Source: Chryseobacterium phocaeense (lineage in GTDB: Bacteria > Bacteroidota > Bacteroidia > Flavobacteriales > Weeksellaceae). Taken from it: a stretch of 64,000 nucleotides of DNA. The notes beneath the pieces were generated by a model. The model was not told where the DNA came from. It worked only from the letters and a program-made list of their open reading frames with translations, and made no database searches. Shown one piece after another: positions 54,945 to 64,000 of the stretch. The position numbers and the translations under genes are program-made. Positions within the stretch are counted from its first letter, which is position 1; every line of letters begins with the position of its first letter. The stretch is from the NCBI RefSeq assembly GCF_900169075.1, contig NZ_LT827015.1, forward strand, positions 496,001 to 560,000, given 5' to 3'.

Positions 54945-55472
54945 TTAATCTATTTTCTTTTCAAACTGGACCGTAGATTCTTCAGCGAATTTTCTAAGCT
55001 TAAGCATCTCTTCCTTACCTTTATGCTGTCCGAATCTGGCAGCGGCATAGGTAAGAAGAATACAGAATATCATAACGAACGAAGCGCTCAGTGCCCACGG
55101 GTACTCGGCGCTTTTTATCTGCTTTTCCACATAATACATGCTGAAAAACGTCATCCACAGAATAGAAAATGAAAAATAAAGAAACATAAAGAATGTCCAG
55201 ACTGCCGAACTCGGCCCGAATATGCCCCGGATTGTGGTTTCATCGTCCTCAATTTCTATCCGTAAGGCTAATCTGGGTTTCCAGTAGCTGTCGTATTCCG
55301 TCTGAACCCATATGGTTGCCACTTCTTTATTGATGTTTCCGGAAAATTCATTTTTATGATCGGCGAGGTATTTTTTCAGGTTTTCAGCATATTCTTCTTT
55401 GGTAAGATGGGTAAACATCTTAAACCTTGGGCGGGTTCTAATTTTATCTATTGTGCTTTCTTCTGTTTTCAT
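54945..55472 (-). CDS. Hypothetical two-helix membrane protein
   Basis: The 175-residue protein has two adjacent hydrophobic segments (about 90-112 and 126-147, WTFFMFLYFSFSILWMTFF and ASFVMIFCILLTYAAARF). A basic N-terminal domain with a conserved-looking KPRLALRIEIEDDETTIRG precedes them, and a Lys/Glu-rich C-terminal helix follows. Both ends would lie in the cytoplasm. I know no family for it. It follows the protease at 55476-56804 by 3 bp on the same strand, so the two are probably one operon. Confidence 0.7.
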   Translation of the reverse strand: MKTEESTIDKIRTRPRFKMFTHLTKEEYAENLKKYLADHKNEFSGNINKEVATIWVQTEYDSYWKPRLALRIEIEDDETTIRGIFGPSSAVWTFFMFLYFSFSILWMTFFSMYYVEKQIKSAEYPWALSASFVMIFCILLTYAAARFGQHKGKEEMLKLRKFAEESTVQFEKKID

Positions 55473-55475
55473 AGG

Positions 55476-56804
55476 CTATTCTTGGTATGGGATAGGATCT
55501 TCCAGAACAAAATTAAATGTCATTTCCTTATTTTTTCTTGTGATGACCATCGTGATGTTTCTTCCTTCCTCAGATTTCATCAGTTCCAGAATTTTTTCCA
55601 TGGTCATGTCAGCAGTCCGGCTTCCGTTGATGGAAATAATCCGGTCATCTTTTTTCAGGCCGACATTAAATGCAGGAGAGTCTTTACGGACCCCGGCTAC
55701 AGAAAAGATAGGTTTTAATGTAAATTTGTACTGGAAGTTATTGGATATGGGAATGTCTGTACCTGAGGAAACCTGTGATACATGTTTGGGCTCAATTTTC
55801 ACGCGGTCTTCGTGCCACTCCAGGCCATCCTGTCTGAAGTCCAGCCCGCTCATATTAAAATGAAAAGGATCGTTGTAATTCTTGTTTTTTTTCAGGTATA
55901 ATTTTTTTCCGGGATAATCAAAAACCGTTGTAAACCTGCGCATAATTTCCCCTCCTACAGATCCTTTCCGGTCCTTTACAAGGTTGACGTGCTGGATAGA
56001 GTATTCATCGGGCATCGAGGTGAGAGGCTTTTCAAATTTAAAATCTTTAAGATAAAAATTGTGAATCCGGCTTCTTTTACCGTAAATATCTCCATTGAAA
56101 CCCCGACCAAGATAATCGTCAATATTAGGCCTGTTATATACAAAGTCTTTGATAAGGGTAGGGAAGAGCCATATGGCATCACTGTTTCCAAGGTCTATTA
56201 ACAGTTTAGAGCTTTTCTTTTCATTGGTCATTTCTACATCGGCATGGATGTAAGGTTTGTCCTTTTCTATGCTCATGGGCAGCTCATCAAACTTGCGGAC
56301 TTTCTTCTTAAAGACTTCCGGATCCTGGTAAATCGTTATTTTTTTTGATACGTAATCTATTGAGATCGGGTGGTTCTTAAAAAAATGATATCCTATAACA
56401 CCGTTTACCGGAACTCCGATGTGTGAAGAGATGTTGAATTCCTCATCAATTACAATGAATAAAAGCATTGATGAATTGATCACATGTTTGCCTATTTTTC
56501 CTATATTACGGTCAGATTTAAAGCCGTCGATACTCAAATTTCCCCCGAGTCCTGAAAATTTCATCTTTTCTATGTTCTCCAGCTTCACTTCCTGATTATC
56601 CAGGCTGAAAAGAATCGTCTCTGCTACTCCAGTATCCAGTAAAAAAGTCAGTTCTGCACCATTTACGTTGATAGGAATTAAAATAAGATTGTTGATAAGC
56701 CTAAAAGGGATCACTACTTTCTTTGCGTTGATGACCTCAAAAGAGTTCTGGGCACTCAGAAAAATGCTAAGGAACAATACCAGAAAAAATAGCTTTATTT
56801 TCAT
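55476..56804 (-). CDS. Retropepsin-like aspartic protease with C-terminal PDZ domain
   Basis: The 442-residue protein has a signal peptide (about 1-18, FFLVLFLSIFLSAQ). The first pepsin-like half-site is LLDTGVAETILF (Asp57 in D-T-G). A second lobe has LLIDLGNSDAIWLF (Asp204, D-L-G rather than D-T/S-G). A PDZ domain follows at about 355-440 (FSVAGVRKDSPAFNVGLKKDDRIISINGSRTAD and MEKILELMKSEEGRNITMVI). Proteases of this kind are frequent in Bacteroidota and act in the periplasm or outer membrane. The altered second triad may lower activity. The 175-residue gene follows. Confidence 0.88.
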   Translation of the reverse strand: MKIKLFFLVLFLSIFLSAQNSFEVINAKKVVIPFRLINNLILIPINVNGAELTFLLDTGVAETILFSLDNQEVKLENIEKMKFSGLGGNLSIDGFKSDRNIGKIGKHVINSSMLLFIVIDEEFNISSHIGVPVNGVIGYHFFKNHPISIDYVSKKITIYQDPEVFKKKVRKFDELPMSIEKDKPYIHADVEMTNEKKSSKLLIDLGNSDAIWLFPTLIKDFVYNRPNIDDYLGRGFNGDIYGKRSRIHNFYLKDFKFEKPLTSMPDEYSIQHVNLVKDRKGSVGGEIMRRFTTVFDYPGKKLYLKKNKNYNDPFHFNMSGLDFRQDGLEWHEDRVKIEPKHVSQVSSGTDIPISNNFQYKFTLKPIFSVAGVRKDSPAFNVGLKKDDRIISINGSRTADMTMEKILELMKSEEGRNITMVITRKNKEMTFNFVLEDPIPYQE

Positions 56805-56840
56805 TTACTGAATTTAGTGAAATAATCCCTAATATCAATA

Positions 56841-56865
56841 AAAAAACATTCCAAATACTGGAATG
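56841..56865 (-). terminator. Terminator of the esterase gene (minus strand)
   Basis: On the minus strand CATTCCA, GTATT, TGGAATG form a hairpin, followed by TTTTTT at 56846-56841. It lies after the stop of the 56930-57568 gene. Confidence 0.8.
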
Positions 56866-56929
56866 CTTGTATAAACTTCAATGAATTTGAGTGTTTTGGA
56901 TGAATTTTTATAATCCTATGTTCTCGGGG

Positions 56930-57568
56930 TTATTTTGAAAAGAAATCCATAAGGTCCATATAATTCTTCTGATTCACACCATGGCCGCTCATATATTCCC
57001 GGAAGGTAAAATAACAGCTCAGATCATAGAGAAGATCCGCTGCTTTTCTGCCCCACTCTAACGGGATCACAGCATCATCGGTTCCGTGGGATATAAAAAA
57101 GCGAAGGCTTTCCAGTTTCTTTTTGTCCTTTACGATATTGTCCAGCAGCTTTTCTTCAGGATAACTGCTCAGACAGGCCACATAATTAAACATATCCGGA
57201 TGTTTTAATGCCAGGGCATAACATAATATTCCTCCCTGGCTGAATCCGCATAAATGTACCTTGCCCTCGGTGAGTCCATAATGATTCACGATTTTCAATA
57301 TGCTTTCCAATGCACTGTCCAGTGATTCTTTAGCCTGGGGAAGATCAATAAAGTTCTCCGCATTATTAAAATCAATATCAAACCATGAATAGCCTTCAAA
57401 CTGGGTGTCCCTTGGAGCTCTGAAACTTACGATCAGCCAGTCGGTAGGAAGGGTTTCCCTGAAGCTGAAAAGATCCTGTTCATTGCTGCCATAGCCGTGA
57501 AGCATGAAAAGTACGGTGGTATTGGGAGTGATATGTTCCGGTTCTCTTACGATATAATCTAAATTCAT
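56930..57568 (-). CDS. Alpha/beta hydrolase, phospholipase/carboxylesterase family
   Basis: I start at 57568 (212 residues, MNLDYIVREPEH); the longer frame adds an unlikely N-terminus. The fold shows VLFMLHGYGSNEQDLFSF (oxyanion region), the nucleophile elbow GFSQGGILCYAL, then SHGTDDAVIPLEWGRKAAD with the acid, and SGHGVNQKNY with the catalytic His. It is a cytoplasmic serine esterase of the YpfH/EstB type with an unknown substrate. A terminator follows at 56841. Confidence 0.92.
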   Translation of the reverse strand: MNLDYIVREPEHITPNTTVLFMLHGYGSNEQDLFSFRETLPTDWLIVSFRAPRDTQFEGYSWFDIDFNNAENFIDLPQAKESLDSALESILKIVNHYGLTEGKVHLCGFSQGGILCYALALKHPDMFNYVACLSSYPEEKLLDNIVKDKKKLESLRFFISHGTDDAVIPLEWGRKAADLLYDLSCYFTFREYMSGHGVNQKNYMDLMDFFSK

Positions 57569-57758
57569 ACAGCAAATATAATTATAAATCATATTGTGAA
57601 CGTTCAAAACCGTTTCCTTTTTTTGTCCTTGATGACGGGCAGATGCTACGTTCCGGCAAGGATTTATTCTGTAATTATGCTTTTTGTTGATTTGATATTA
57701 TTTGGAAATCTTTATTGGAAATTTTTCATAAAAGTTATTTTTATATTAATAAAAAACT

Positions 57759-57766
57759 TATATTTG
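57759..57766 (+). promoter_or_regulatory. -7 element for the 57792 lipoprotein gene
   Basis: TATATTTG fits TAnnTTTG and lies 26 bp before the ATG. A -33 TTTG is not obvious. Confidence 0.45.
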
Positions 57767-57791
57767 AAACATTAAAAATCTATTTGGAGAA

Positions 57792-58214
57792 ATGAAGCAA
57801 TTTTACAAATCAAAAAGTTTACTTAGACTTTCTTTTTTATTCGTTCTATTATTTTCTGTCATTACCGTAGTTAATTCTTGTAAAAAAGATGATGATGATG
57901 AGGAATTTAAAGACCATGTTGTTCAATTTGAAGTGAAAACGACTACCGGAGGTGTTATTAAAGCTATTGTAACACAGGTGGGAACTACTAAAACTGATGT
58001 TTTCGATCCTACAGGAACTACCTGGACAAGTGGAGAATTTTTCGTGAATTCCAGCCAGGCACAGCTTAATCTTGATGCGAGAGCAGAGCTTCCGGATGCA
58101 GATTCAGAATTGGTGGCCAATCTTTGGATAGACGGCGAAATCGTGAGAACCGATAAGAAAAAAGGAGCAGGTCCGTTGGTAGCTTCCATTGATTACAGCT
58201 TCTTAGAATTATAA
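57792..58214 (+). CDS. Small Asp-rich lipoprotein, paralogue of 61769-62176
   Basis: The 140-residue protein has a signal with lipobox VVNSC (Cys30), followed by a KKDDDDEE acidic stretch. A beta-rich domain follows with VVQFEVKTTTGGVI, GTTWTSGEFFVNSS and VANLWIDGEIVRTD. The order and the GTTWTSxE motif match the lipoprotein at 61769. The two flank the histidine kinase/response regulator pair. Exposed acidic tails after the lipidated Cys are common for surface lipoproteins in Bacteroidota. No function is known. Confidence 0.78.
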   Translation: MKQFYKSKSLLRLSFLFVLLFSVITVVNSCKKDDDDEEFKDHVVQFEVKTTTGGVIKAIVTQVGTTKTDVFDPTGTTWTSGEFFVNSSQAQLNLDARAELPDADSELVANLWIDGEIVRTDKKKGAGPLVASIDYSFLEL

Positions 58215-58235
58215 AATTATTCACCGATATATAAA

Positions 58236-58262
58236 AAAACCGCTTTTTTAAGCGGTTTTTTT
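58236..58262. terminator. Bidirectional terminator
   Basis: AACCGCTT (58238-58245) and AAGCGGTT (58250-58257) around TTTT, with T after and A before. It can stop both the plus-strand lipoprotein transcript and the minus-strand regulator operon. Confidence 0.85.
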
Positions 58263-58313
58263 GTTTTCTTAGAATTAGGATTTAAATATTACAGTAATCC
58301 TTATATAAATTTT

Positions 58314-58949
58314 CTATTCCTCTATGAGATGCTGCTGTATTGCCCGGTTAATCAGTTCTGTGGAGTTCTTGGCTTTAAATTTCTGCAGCAGGTTTTTGCG
58401 GTGGGTATCTACCGTAAGAGGGCTTAGAAACAGCTCTTCTGCAATCATCGCACTTGTTTTACCCTGTGCCACCATCTGAAGGATCTCTTTTTCCCGCTTG
58501 GTAAGCCTGGGAATAGGAAGGTCGTTCTGAGACGGCTTGCTGATGATGAGCTTGGTCTCGTTACAGAATACAATATTGCCGGAAAGTGCCCCTTTGATAC
58601 ATACCACAAGCTCATCTATGGACGTATTTTTCAGAAGATAGCCACTGGCTCCGTTTTGTATGGCCTGCATGATAATACTTCGTTCCGAGCGGTTACTGAA
58701 CATAATCACGGAGGTCTTTGGTGAAATCTTTTTGATTTCCCGGCAGAGCTCTGTTCCATTGGCATCCGGTAATGTGATATCCAAAAGGATAATATCTACC
58801 TCATGGGAGCGGATAAAGCTGATGATCTCCGATCCCGAAGTAAAACTTTCGGAAATATTAAAAAACGGATGGCTTTTTAGCATCATTTTAAGCCCTTCGA
58901 TGACAATAGGGTGGTCATCTACAATAACGATATTTATTTTTTCATTCAC
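58314..58949 (-). CDS. NarL/FixJ-type response regulator
   Basis: I start at 58949 (MVNEKINIVIVDDHP, 211 residues), 18 bases inside the longest frame, which leaves an 8-bp overlap with the kinase gene. The receiver domain has D12-D13 and the phosphorylation site Asp58 in ILLDITLPDANG. The LuxR-type helix-turn-helix at about 145-205 has LTKREKEILQMVAQGKTSAMIAEELFLSPLTVDTHRKNLLQKF. It is controlled by the kinase encoded directly upstream. Confidence 0.94.
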   Translation of the reverse strand: MNEKINIVIVDDHPIVIEGLKMMLKSHPFFNISESFTSGSEIISFIRSHEVDIILLDITLPDANGTELCREIKKISPKTSVIMFSNRSERSIIMQAIQNGASGYLLKNTSIDELVVCIKGALSGNIVFCNETKLIISKPSQNDLPIPRLTKREKEILQMVAQGKTSAMIAEELFLSPLTVDTHRKNLLQKFKAKNSTELINRAIQQHLIEE

Positions 58950-60960
58950 CATGAGTATTGAGTTCAATGTTAATAGTGGTTCCCTGATGGTCTGAGTTTA
59001 CTTCCATTTTTCCTTTCAGATAATTCACCCTGTTTTTCAAATTATGGAGGCCCAGACTTTTGGTGGTTTTTTCTATATTTTTGTCGAAGCCTTTCCCGTT
59101 GTCTTCAATCGTAATCAGGAAATTTTCCCCCGCCTGGGAACACTGCAGTAAAATACTGCTCGCTTCCGAATGCTTTACGGCATTAGCAAGTAATTCCTGT
59201 ACAATTCTGTAAATATTAAGCTGAATATTTAAAGGTAGTCTTTTTTCAATATTAATCGCCTGAAAATCAATTTCAAGATCTTTGCGGTGGTAAAACTGAC
59301 AGAGATCATGTAATGCGGTTTCCAGACCAAAATTAAGCAGTGATTCCGGCATCAGGTTTCTGGCAACATGACGAAGCTCCGTAACGGAATTATCCAGCTG
59401 GCCCAGGATTTTATAAAACTCCTGGTTGTTTTCATGACCCAGATGGCTGGAAGACCATGTGGAAAAATTAATTTTCACCCCGGCAAGCATTCCGCCCAAA
59501 CCATCGTGAAGGTCCCGTGCGATACGCTCCCTTTCTCTTTCCTCACCATCCAGGATCGCCCTGGTCAGTGATAATTCCTCTTTTTGTTTGATATCTTCAA
59601 TTTTCTGTTTCAGATTGATTTCTTTCTGTTCAGACAGCTTTTTATTGTTCCTGTAAATGATGTACAAAAAAATGAGCAAACTGAGAAATGAAAGTAAAAC
59701 CAGGCTTAAAAGCCATAGATATGAATTTTTCTGGTTAACCTCCATCTGTTTTTTGGTCTTCTCCGCATTGAGCCACGCAATTTTTTTCTCATCTTCTGCT
59801 TTCCTGTACCTGGCTTCAAGAAAGGCAATATTTTTATGAATACCTACCATATTCGTACTATCAATGGAATTGATGAATTCAGAGGCATACCGGTAAGCAT
59901 TGGCTGTATCCTTTAATGCTGCATAATTTTTGGAAAACTCTTTCAGGATCTGCTGTTTATTTCTTTTAAAAGGGGTGTTTTGTACTTCGGATAAAATTTC
60001 GTTGGATTTTTTGTAATCTTTTAAATTCTGATAAATCTCTTGTTTAAAGAGCTTTATCCGCTCAATAATATTGGTGTTTTTATATTTTTCAGCGTTATTG
60101 AGGCCTGTATCAAAAGTTTTCAGGGCTTCGGGATAGTTTTTAAGCTTCATATGATAGTATCCCAGGTTACTGAAATACAGGGAGTGGAAGTTAGATTCCG
60201 GATAATTTCTGATGATGGAATAAGCCTTATTTAATTCTGTTTTGGCTTCCGGAAGTTTATCTTGTCTCATCAGGCATTCCGCTTTCAGCAAAAGAGCTTC
60301 CCCCATCATTCCTTTAGACTGTGGGCCTGGTTTTTTTATCTTGTTTAAAAAAGACTGGGCCAGATCAGAGTATTCAATGGCTTTCAAAAAATCGCTTGAG
60401 TTGTAAAATGAAAGGGCCACATTTTTATACAAACCACCAATGAGTTCATTGTCTCCTATGGAAGTCGCTAAAGGAATTGCATTGTTGATAAGAATATTCA
60501 TGGATTCCGTTTCTTTGTTCTGCATGATTTTGAACAGAGACAGGTTCTGAAACATAATGACCCTGATCCTTTTTGCTTCATTGCTTTTGTATTTTTTCAG
60601 AATAGATTCTGTGGCGTTAAAATCCTTTTCAAGAAGAGGGATAAAATCCTGTTTCGTAAAATGAATGAGCGACTGGTAATAGAGCCCTATATCTTTATGG
60701 ATCTGGCTTCTGGCGGAGCTTTCCATTCCCTGTTTTACATACTTATTATAGTTTTCCAGATCCTGTCTGGTGAAGTAGGTAGCAGCAATCTGGTAAGATT
60801 TAATGGCTTTTATAGTGTCCACTGTTTCCCGGTTAGTTGCGGCAACCAGGCTGTCGAAATTATTATTTTTCTTTTCAAGATAATAAAAATAAGCGCCTTG
60901 GGCGTATACATACTGCAGGCCGGAAAAGAATAATAGCAAAAATAAATATTTATTGATCAT
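58942..60960 (-). CDS. TPR-containing sensor histidine kinase (HisKA_3)
   Basis: I start at 60960 (672 residues, MINKYLFLLLFFSG), which gives a signal peptide; the longer frame does not. The periplasmic part (about 25-395) has TPR-like helical repeats. A single membrane helix (about 405-427, SYLWLLSLVLLSFLSLLIFLYIIY) is followed by the cytoplasmic HisKA_3 site, His485 in RIARDLHDGLGGMLAG. The HATPase domain (about 575-670) has ELLANAVKHSEASS, EDNGKGFD and SLGLHNLKNRVNYLKG. It phosphorylates the adjacent NarL-type regulator. The periplasmic TPR likely senses a protein partner. Confidence 0.93.
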   Translation of the reverse strand: MINKYLFLLLFFSGLQYVYAQGAYFYYLEKKNNNFDSLVAATNRETVDTIKAIKSYQIAATYFTRQDLENYNKYVKQGMESSARSQIHKDIGLYYQSLIHFTKQDFIPLLEKDFNATESILKKYKSNEAKRIRVIMFQNLSLFKIMQNKETESMNILINNAIPLATSIGDNELIGGLYKNVALSFYNSSDFLKAIEYSDLAQSFLNKIKKPGPQSKGMMGEALLLKAECLMRQDKLPEAKTELNKAYSIIRNYPESNFHSLYFSNLGYYHMKLKNYPEALKTFDTGLNNAEKYKNTNIIERIKLFKQEIYQNLKDYKKSNEILSEVQNTPFKRNKQQILKEFSKNYAALKDTANAYRYASEFINSIDSTNMVGIHKNIAFLEARYRKAEDEKKIAWLNAEKTKKQMEVNQKNSYLWLLSLVLLSFLSLLIFLYIIYRNNKKLSEQKEINLKQKIEDIKQKEELSLTRAILDGEERERERIARDLHDGLGGMLAGVKINFSTWSSSHLGHENNQEFYKILGQLDNSVTELRHVARNLMPESLLNFGLETALHDLCQFYHRKDLEIDFQAINIEKRLPLNIQLNIYRIVQELLANAVKHSEASSILLQCSQAGENFLITIEDNGKGFDKNIEKTTKSLGLHNLKNRVNYLKGKMEVNSDHQGTTINIELNTHGE

Positions 60961-61239
60961 AAGTTTACAATAGAGTTGCCAACATTCCAAAAATAAAAAA
61001 ACTATAAAACAAAAGTATATGGTTCTAATTATCAGCGGATCACAGATCTGGGATATAATAATGTTAACCTCTGGATTTTGTGCTTCCAATATACAACTTA
61101 CGTCATTGGTAAAATATACCTAAAAATAAGTAGAAAAAAATACAATTTTTCAAGGATTGCTTCTCATTCCTCCTGCTGATAGTTTTGCAGAAGTCTACGA
61201 ACAGATGAAAGCAGACAATACTAAACTTAAATATAAATA

Positions 61240-61749
61240 ATGAAAAAAAAGATCTTTTTATTGGGCTTAATGTCCTTTTTTGGAATCGTAAATGCACAAA
61301 GAATACAGAAAAATGAAGCTCAGATCAATGTGGCAATAGGAGTGGCGAACGGATGGGGAATTCCTGTTTCTGTAGGAGTTGATTATGGAATTCATAATGA
61401 TATTACAGTGGGGATTGAAGGGAGCTTTGCATCGGAAAAATTCGCAGGAGATGATATTAAAGGCCGATGGATAGGAGTAGGCGTCAACGGGAACTATCAC
61501 TTTAATTCCCTGTTGAAAATTCCTAATAAATGGGACTTTTATGCCGGTGCCACTTTAGCATACAATTCATTTTCCTATAAATTCAGGGGATCTGAATACG
61601 ACTATGGGGCGGGAGACTCTTCAGGAGTAGGATTTGCAGGCCAGGTAGGCGGAAGATATTTCTTCACAGACCATTTAGCGTTTAATGTAGAACTTGGGGG
61701 AGGAACTATAGCGTCTGGTGGGAAGGCAGGACTTACATATAAATTTTAA
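61240..61749 (+). CDS. Small outer-membrane beta-barrel protein
   Basis: The 169-residue protein has a signal peptide (about 1-19, FLLGLMSFFGIVNAQ) and eight likely amphipathic strands, with alternating polar and hydrophobic residues and many Gly/Tyr. It ends in the barrel signature GLTYKF, with a C-terminal Phe. It resembles 8-stranded OmpX/OmpA-type barrels of Bacteroidota. Its stop lies 19 bp before the paralogous lipoprotein start, so the two may work together at the outer membrane. No ligand is known. Confidence 0.85.
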   Translation: MKKKIFLLGLMSFFGIVNAQRIQKNEAQINVAIGVANGWGIPVSVGVDYGIHNDITVGIEGSFASEKFAGDDIKGRWIGVGVNGNYHFNSLLKIPNKWDFYAGATLAYNSFSYKFRGSEYDYGAGDSSGVGFAGQVGGRYFFTDHLAFNVELGGGTIASGGKAGLTYKF

Positions 61750-61768
61750 AATACAAATATATATCAAA

Positions 61769-62176
61769 ATGAAAAAAACAAAATTTCACCAGACAATCCG
61801 GTTTACATTCGTTTTACTGGTAACAGCAGTCCTTTTAGGATTTACTTCTTCATGCAATGATGATGACGACGACGAAACTCCAGTGAGAACAACACATAAA
61901 GTTGTTTTTAAAGCACAGGCTTCTGCTGGAAGCAACCTTGATACCGCTGTTTACGGATACGATACCACACTCACGACAACACAAAATATCGGAACCACAT
62001 GGACGAGTCCGGAAATTACAGTTCCTGCAAATGCCGTTAATGTGAATATTGCAGTCAATGGTAACGGGCCGGCTTCATCAACGCTAAAGGTACAGATTTT
62101 TGTAGACGGACAGCTTAAGAAAGAAGGAACATCCAGCGGGCAGATCCTTTCTGCGAATGCTAATTATACATTTTAA
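61769..62176 (+). CDS. Small Asp-rich lipoprotein, paralogue of 57792-58214
   Basis: The ATG at 61769 gives 135 residues with a lipobox SSC (Cys29) and an NDDDDDE run. It has the same strand order as the 57792 protein, including GTTWTSPEITVP and VQIFVDGQLKKEG. It probably shares a transcript with the barrel gene 19 bp upstream, ended at 62296. No function is known. Confidence 0.78.
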   Translation: MKKTKFHQTIRFTFVLLVTAVLLGFTSSCNDDDDDETPVRTTHKVVFKAQASAGSNLDTAVYGYDTTLTTTQNIGTTWTSPEITVPANAVNVNIAVNGNGPASSTLKVQIFVDGQLKKEGTSSGQILSANANYTF

Positions 62177-62295
62177 AACTAAAACTAACATCAAATAAAC
62201 AGACACCGATCATATAATTTTTATATTAATTTTTCATGGACTCTTTAAAATCACAATTTTGTTGAGCTTTTAAAAAGTGTTAATTTCTCTACAAA

Positions 62296-62330
62296 GGTCG
62301 CGAGCTCCTTTTCGCGGCCTTTAATTTTAA
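62296..62330 (+). terminator. Terminator after the lipoprotein gene
   Basis: GGTCGCGA (62296-62303) and TCGCGGCC (62312-62319) form the stem with one T-G pair, followed by TTTAATTTT. Confidence 0.75.
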
Positions 62331-62345
62331 ATTTTTTACGGAAAT

Positions 62346-62373
62346 CAAAAGGCTGTCCAAAGACAGCCTTTTG
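62346..62373 (-). terminator. Terminator of tyrS (minus strand)
   Basis: CAAAAGGCTGTC, CAAA, GACAGCCTTTTG form a perfect 12-bp stem with a T-rich flank on the minus strand, just past the tyrS stop. Confidence 0.85.
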
Positions 62374-62402
62374 ATGTGATGATATAATTAATAATTTAAA
62401 TC

Positions 62403-63698
62403 TTACTGAACTTTTACAATAAAATAACTCTTTTTACCCTTTTGAAGCAGCAGGAATTTGCCGTCAATCAGGTCAGTTTCATTAGCGGTATAAGTATCGT
62501 TTACCTTATTCTTATTTACAGAAATGGAATTTCCCTTGATCTCTCTTTGCGCCTCACTTTTAGACTTCAAAAACCCTGATTTTTCAGAAAGAAGATCAAT
62601 AATGTTCACTCCCAAAACATCAGCCTTTGGAAGCTCTTTTTGAGGAACGCCATCAAAAACCTCAAGGAAAGTTTCTTCATCAAGGCTTACCAGGTCTTCA
62701 GCGGTAGAACGTCCGAAAAGTATTTCAGAAGCCTTCAGCGCTTTTTCGTATTCTTCTCTGCCATGTACCCAAACCGTTACTTCCTCAGCCAGTCTCTTCT
62801 GAAGTTTTCTTTCATGCGCGGCAGTTTTATGTTCCTCAATTAAAGCTTCGATTTCTTCTTTTCCTATAAACGTATAGAATTTAATAAATCGTTCAGCATC
62901 TTCATCCGTAGCATTCAGCCAGAACTGGTAGAATTTATAAGGGGATGTTTTCTTTTTGTCCAGCCAGTAATTTTCACCGCTTTCAGACTTTCCGAATTTA
63001 GACCCGTCAGCTTTCGTGATCAAAGGAACCGTTAATGCAAACGCTTCTCCCTGAGCCTTTCTGCGGATCAGCTCGGTACCCGTAGTGATATTTCCCCACT
63101 GGTCTGAACCTCCCATCTGAAGCTTCACATTGTTATTTTGATACAGGTGAAGGAAATCATATCCCTGGATCAGCTGGTACGTGAATTCCGTAAAGCTCAT
63201 CCCATCTGCTCCGCCATCTCCGGAAAACCTCTTTTTTACGGAATCTTTAGCCATCATATAATTAACGGTGATATTCTTCCCGACATTTTTAGCAAAATCC
63301 AGGAAAGAAATATTTTTCATCCAGTCATAGTTATTAACTAATTCGGCTTTGTTAGGACCGTTATCCTCAAAATTCAAAAATCTTGAAAGCTGGTTTTTTA
63401 AGCAGTCTACATAATGAAGAAGGGTAGCTTCGTCCAGCAGGTTTCTTTCTGCAGATTTTCCGGACGGGTCACCAATCATTCCTGTAGCACCTCCTACCAG
63501 TGCAATAGGCTTATGGCCATGCTGCTGGAAATGGGCCAGGATTTTAATCTGAATAAGACTTCCGATATGCAAAGAATCAGCAGTAGGGTCGAAACCAATA
63601 TATGCAGTAGTTACCTCTTTATTCAGTTGTTCATCGGTACCTGGCATCATATCGGCAAAAAGACCACGCCATTTAAGTTCTTCTATAAAGGAATTCAT
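62403..63698 (-). CDS. tyrS: Tyrosine-tRNA ligase
   Basis: I start at 63698 (431 residues, [17 protein letters not shown]), the family's usual N-terminus; the longer frame is spurious. The class I HIGH motif is HIGSL in [17 protein letters not shown] is the KMSKS-type motif in [17 protein letters not shown]. Tyr-binding [10 protein letters not shown] and [11 protein letters not shown] are present. The C-terminal S4 domain (about 360-425) ends the protein. It charges tRNA-Tyr. Confidence 0.97.
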   Translation of the reverse strand: MNSFIEELKWRGLFADMMPGTDEQLNKEVTTAYIGFDPTADSLHIGSLIQIKILAHFQQHGHKPIALVGGATGMIGDPSGKSAERNLLDEATLLHYVDCLKNQLSRFLNFEDNGPNKAELVNNYDWMKNISFLDFAKNVGKNITVNYMMAKDSVKKRFSGDGGADGMSFTEFTYQLIQGYDFLHLYQNNNVKLQMGGSDQWGNITTGTELIRRKAQGEAFALTVPLITKADGSKFGKSESGENYWLDKKKTSPYKFYQFWLNATDEDAERFIKFYTFIGKEEIEALIEEHKTAAHERKLQKRLAEEVTVWVHGREEYEKALKASEILFGRSTAEDLVSLDEETFLEVFDGVPQKELPKADVLGVNIIDLLSEKSGFLKSKSEAQREIKGNSISVNKNKVNDTYTANETDLIDGKFLLLQKGKKSYFIVKVQ

Positions 63699-63821
63699 CT
63701 GTTTTTCTTTAAAATTTTTACCGTGCAAAGATAGTAAATTTGATGGTAAAAATAAATGAAGAGCGGAGATGCTAATCTCAGACAGTTTCATATCTATGCC
63801 GGCCATTTCTTTTTCAGATCA

Positions 63822-63998
63822 TCACAATTGATTACAATGCCCGTATTTTGTCTCAATTTTAATTTCAGAAACGGTATCACCTTTAAAGATCAGAACGAGC
63901 ATTGTTCTTTTGGGAAACAATAGAATATTTTTGATCAGGAGAGTATAGCTCCAGGTATCGGATGGGTAGAAATTAGATTCATGCCCTAAATCTTTTAT
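63822..63998 (-). CDS. 3' end of a gene running off the right edge
   Basis: On the minus strand an open frame enters at base 63998 and ends with TGA at 63822-63824, giving 58 residues ending KIETKYGHCNQL. It shows alternating strands (SYTLLIKNILLFPKRTMLVLIFKGDTV). The 5' part is outside the window, so I cannot name it. Confidence 0.6.
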   Translation of the reverse strand: MKDLGHESNFYPSDTWSYTLLIKNILLFPKRTMLVLIFKGDTVSEIKIETKYGHCNQL

Positions 63999-64000
63999 AA

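Overview
The window looks like a chromosomal segment of a Flavobacteriia/Weeksellaceae bacterium, most likely Chryseobacterium or a close relative. Reasons: AT-rich DNA, Bacteroidota-type promoters (TTTG-N19-TAnnTTTG), almost no Shine-Dalgarno sequences, DUF5683 after parAB, a TonB protein with the EHRNKEYGAY start, and Bacteroidota-type WbqC, LepB and injection-system genes. The genus is inferred from protein style; no database was searched.

0-8 kb is accessory in character. It holds a possibly truncated membrane protein, a 54-residue peptide that resembles a RiPP precursor, a CPBP protease, and 1.85 kb of non-coding tandem repeats (12 units of about 160 bp). A minus-strand trio follows: a peptidoglycan-binding/N-acetylmuramidase protein and two large proteins of unknown function that share a domain I cannot name.

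8.4-24.4 kb is mostly core genome: tonB, parA-parB-DUF5683, dapB, lepB, WbqC, a subtilisin-like protease, a lipocalin-like lipoprotein and an OmpA lipoprotein. A tightly overlapping four-gene unit (UbiA/DPPR synthase, DprE1-like, DprE2-like, HAD phosphatase) looks like a complete route to polyprenyl-phosphate D-arabinofuranose. A PrcB-like lipoprotein, a cysteine desulfurase, thioredoxin and four tandem tRNA-Asp genes follow.

24.7-47.7 kb is the main system: a co-directional extracellular contractile injection system (eCIS, Afp/PVC class). In order it encodes a cap/terminator (DUF4255), one sheath, two tube proteins, a DUF5908-like small protein, a LysM-type hub protein, a VgrG-like spike, PAAR tip, gp25, two large baseplate-J-like proteins, a putative fibre, a 188-residue unknown, a tape-measure protein, a 1156-residue effector candidate with a nuclease-like C-terminus, and an AAA+ ATPase. 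It starts just after the tRNA-Asp array. A degenerate 88-bp direct repeat lies on each side (24.45 and 51.2 kb), which is compatible with a 26.7-kb island but does not prove one.

47.8-64 kb holds a membrane-bound AraC regulator, a serine beta-lactamase-like hydrolase, a frameshifted secreted protein, a LuxR-type regulator with an operator-like palindrome in its promoter, an L,D-transpeptidase lipoprotein, a retropepsin/PDZ protease, an esterase, and a TPR histidine kinase/NarL response regulator pair flanked by two paralogous small lipoproteins. tyrS and a gene running off the right edge close the window.
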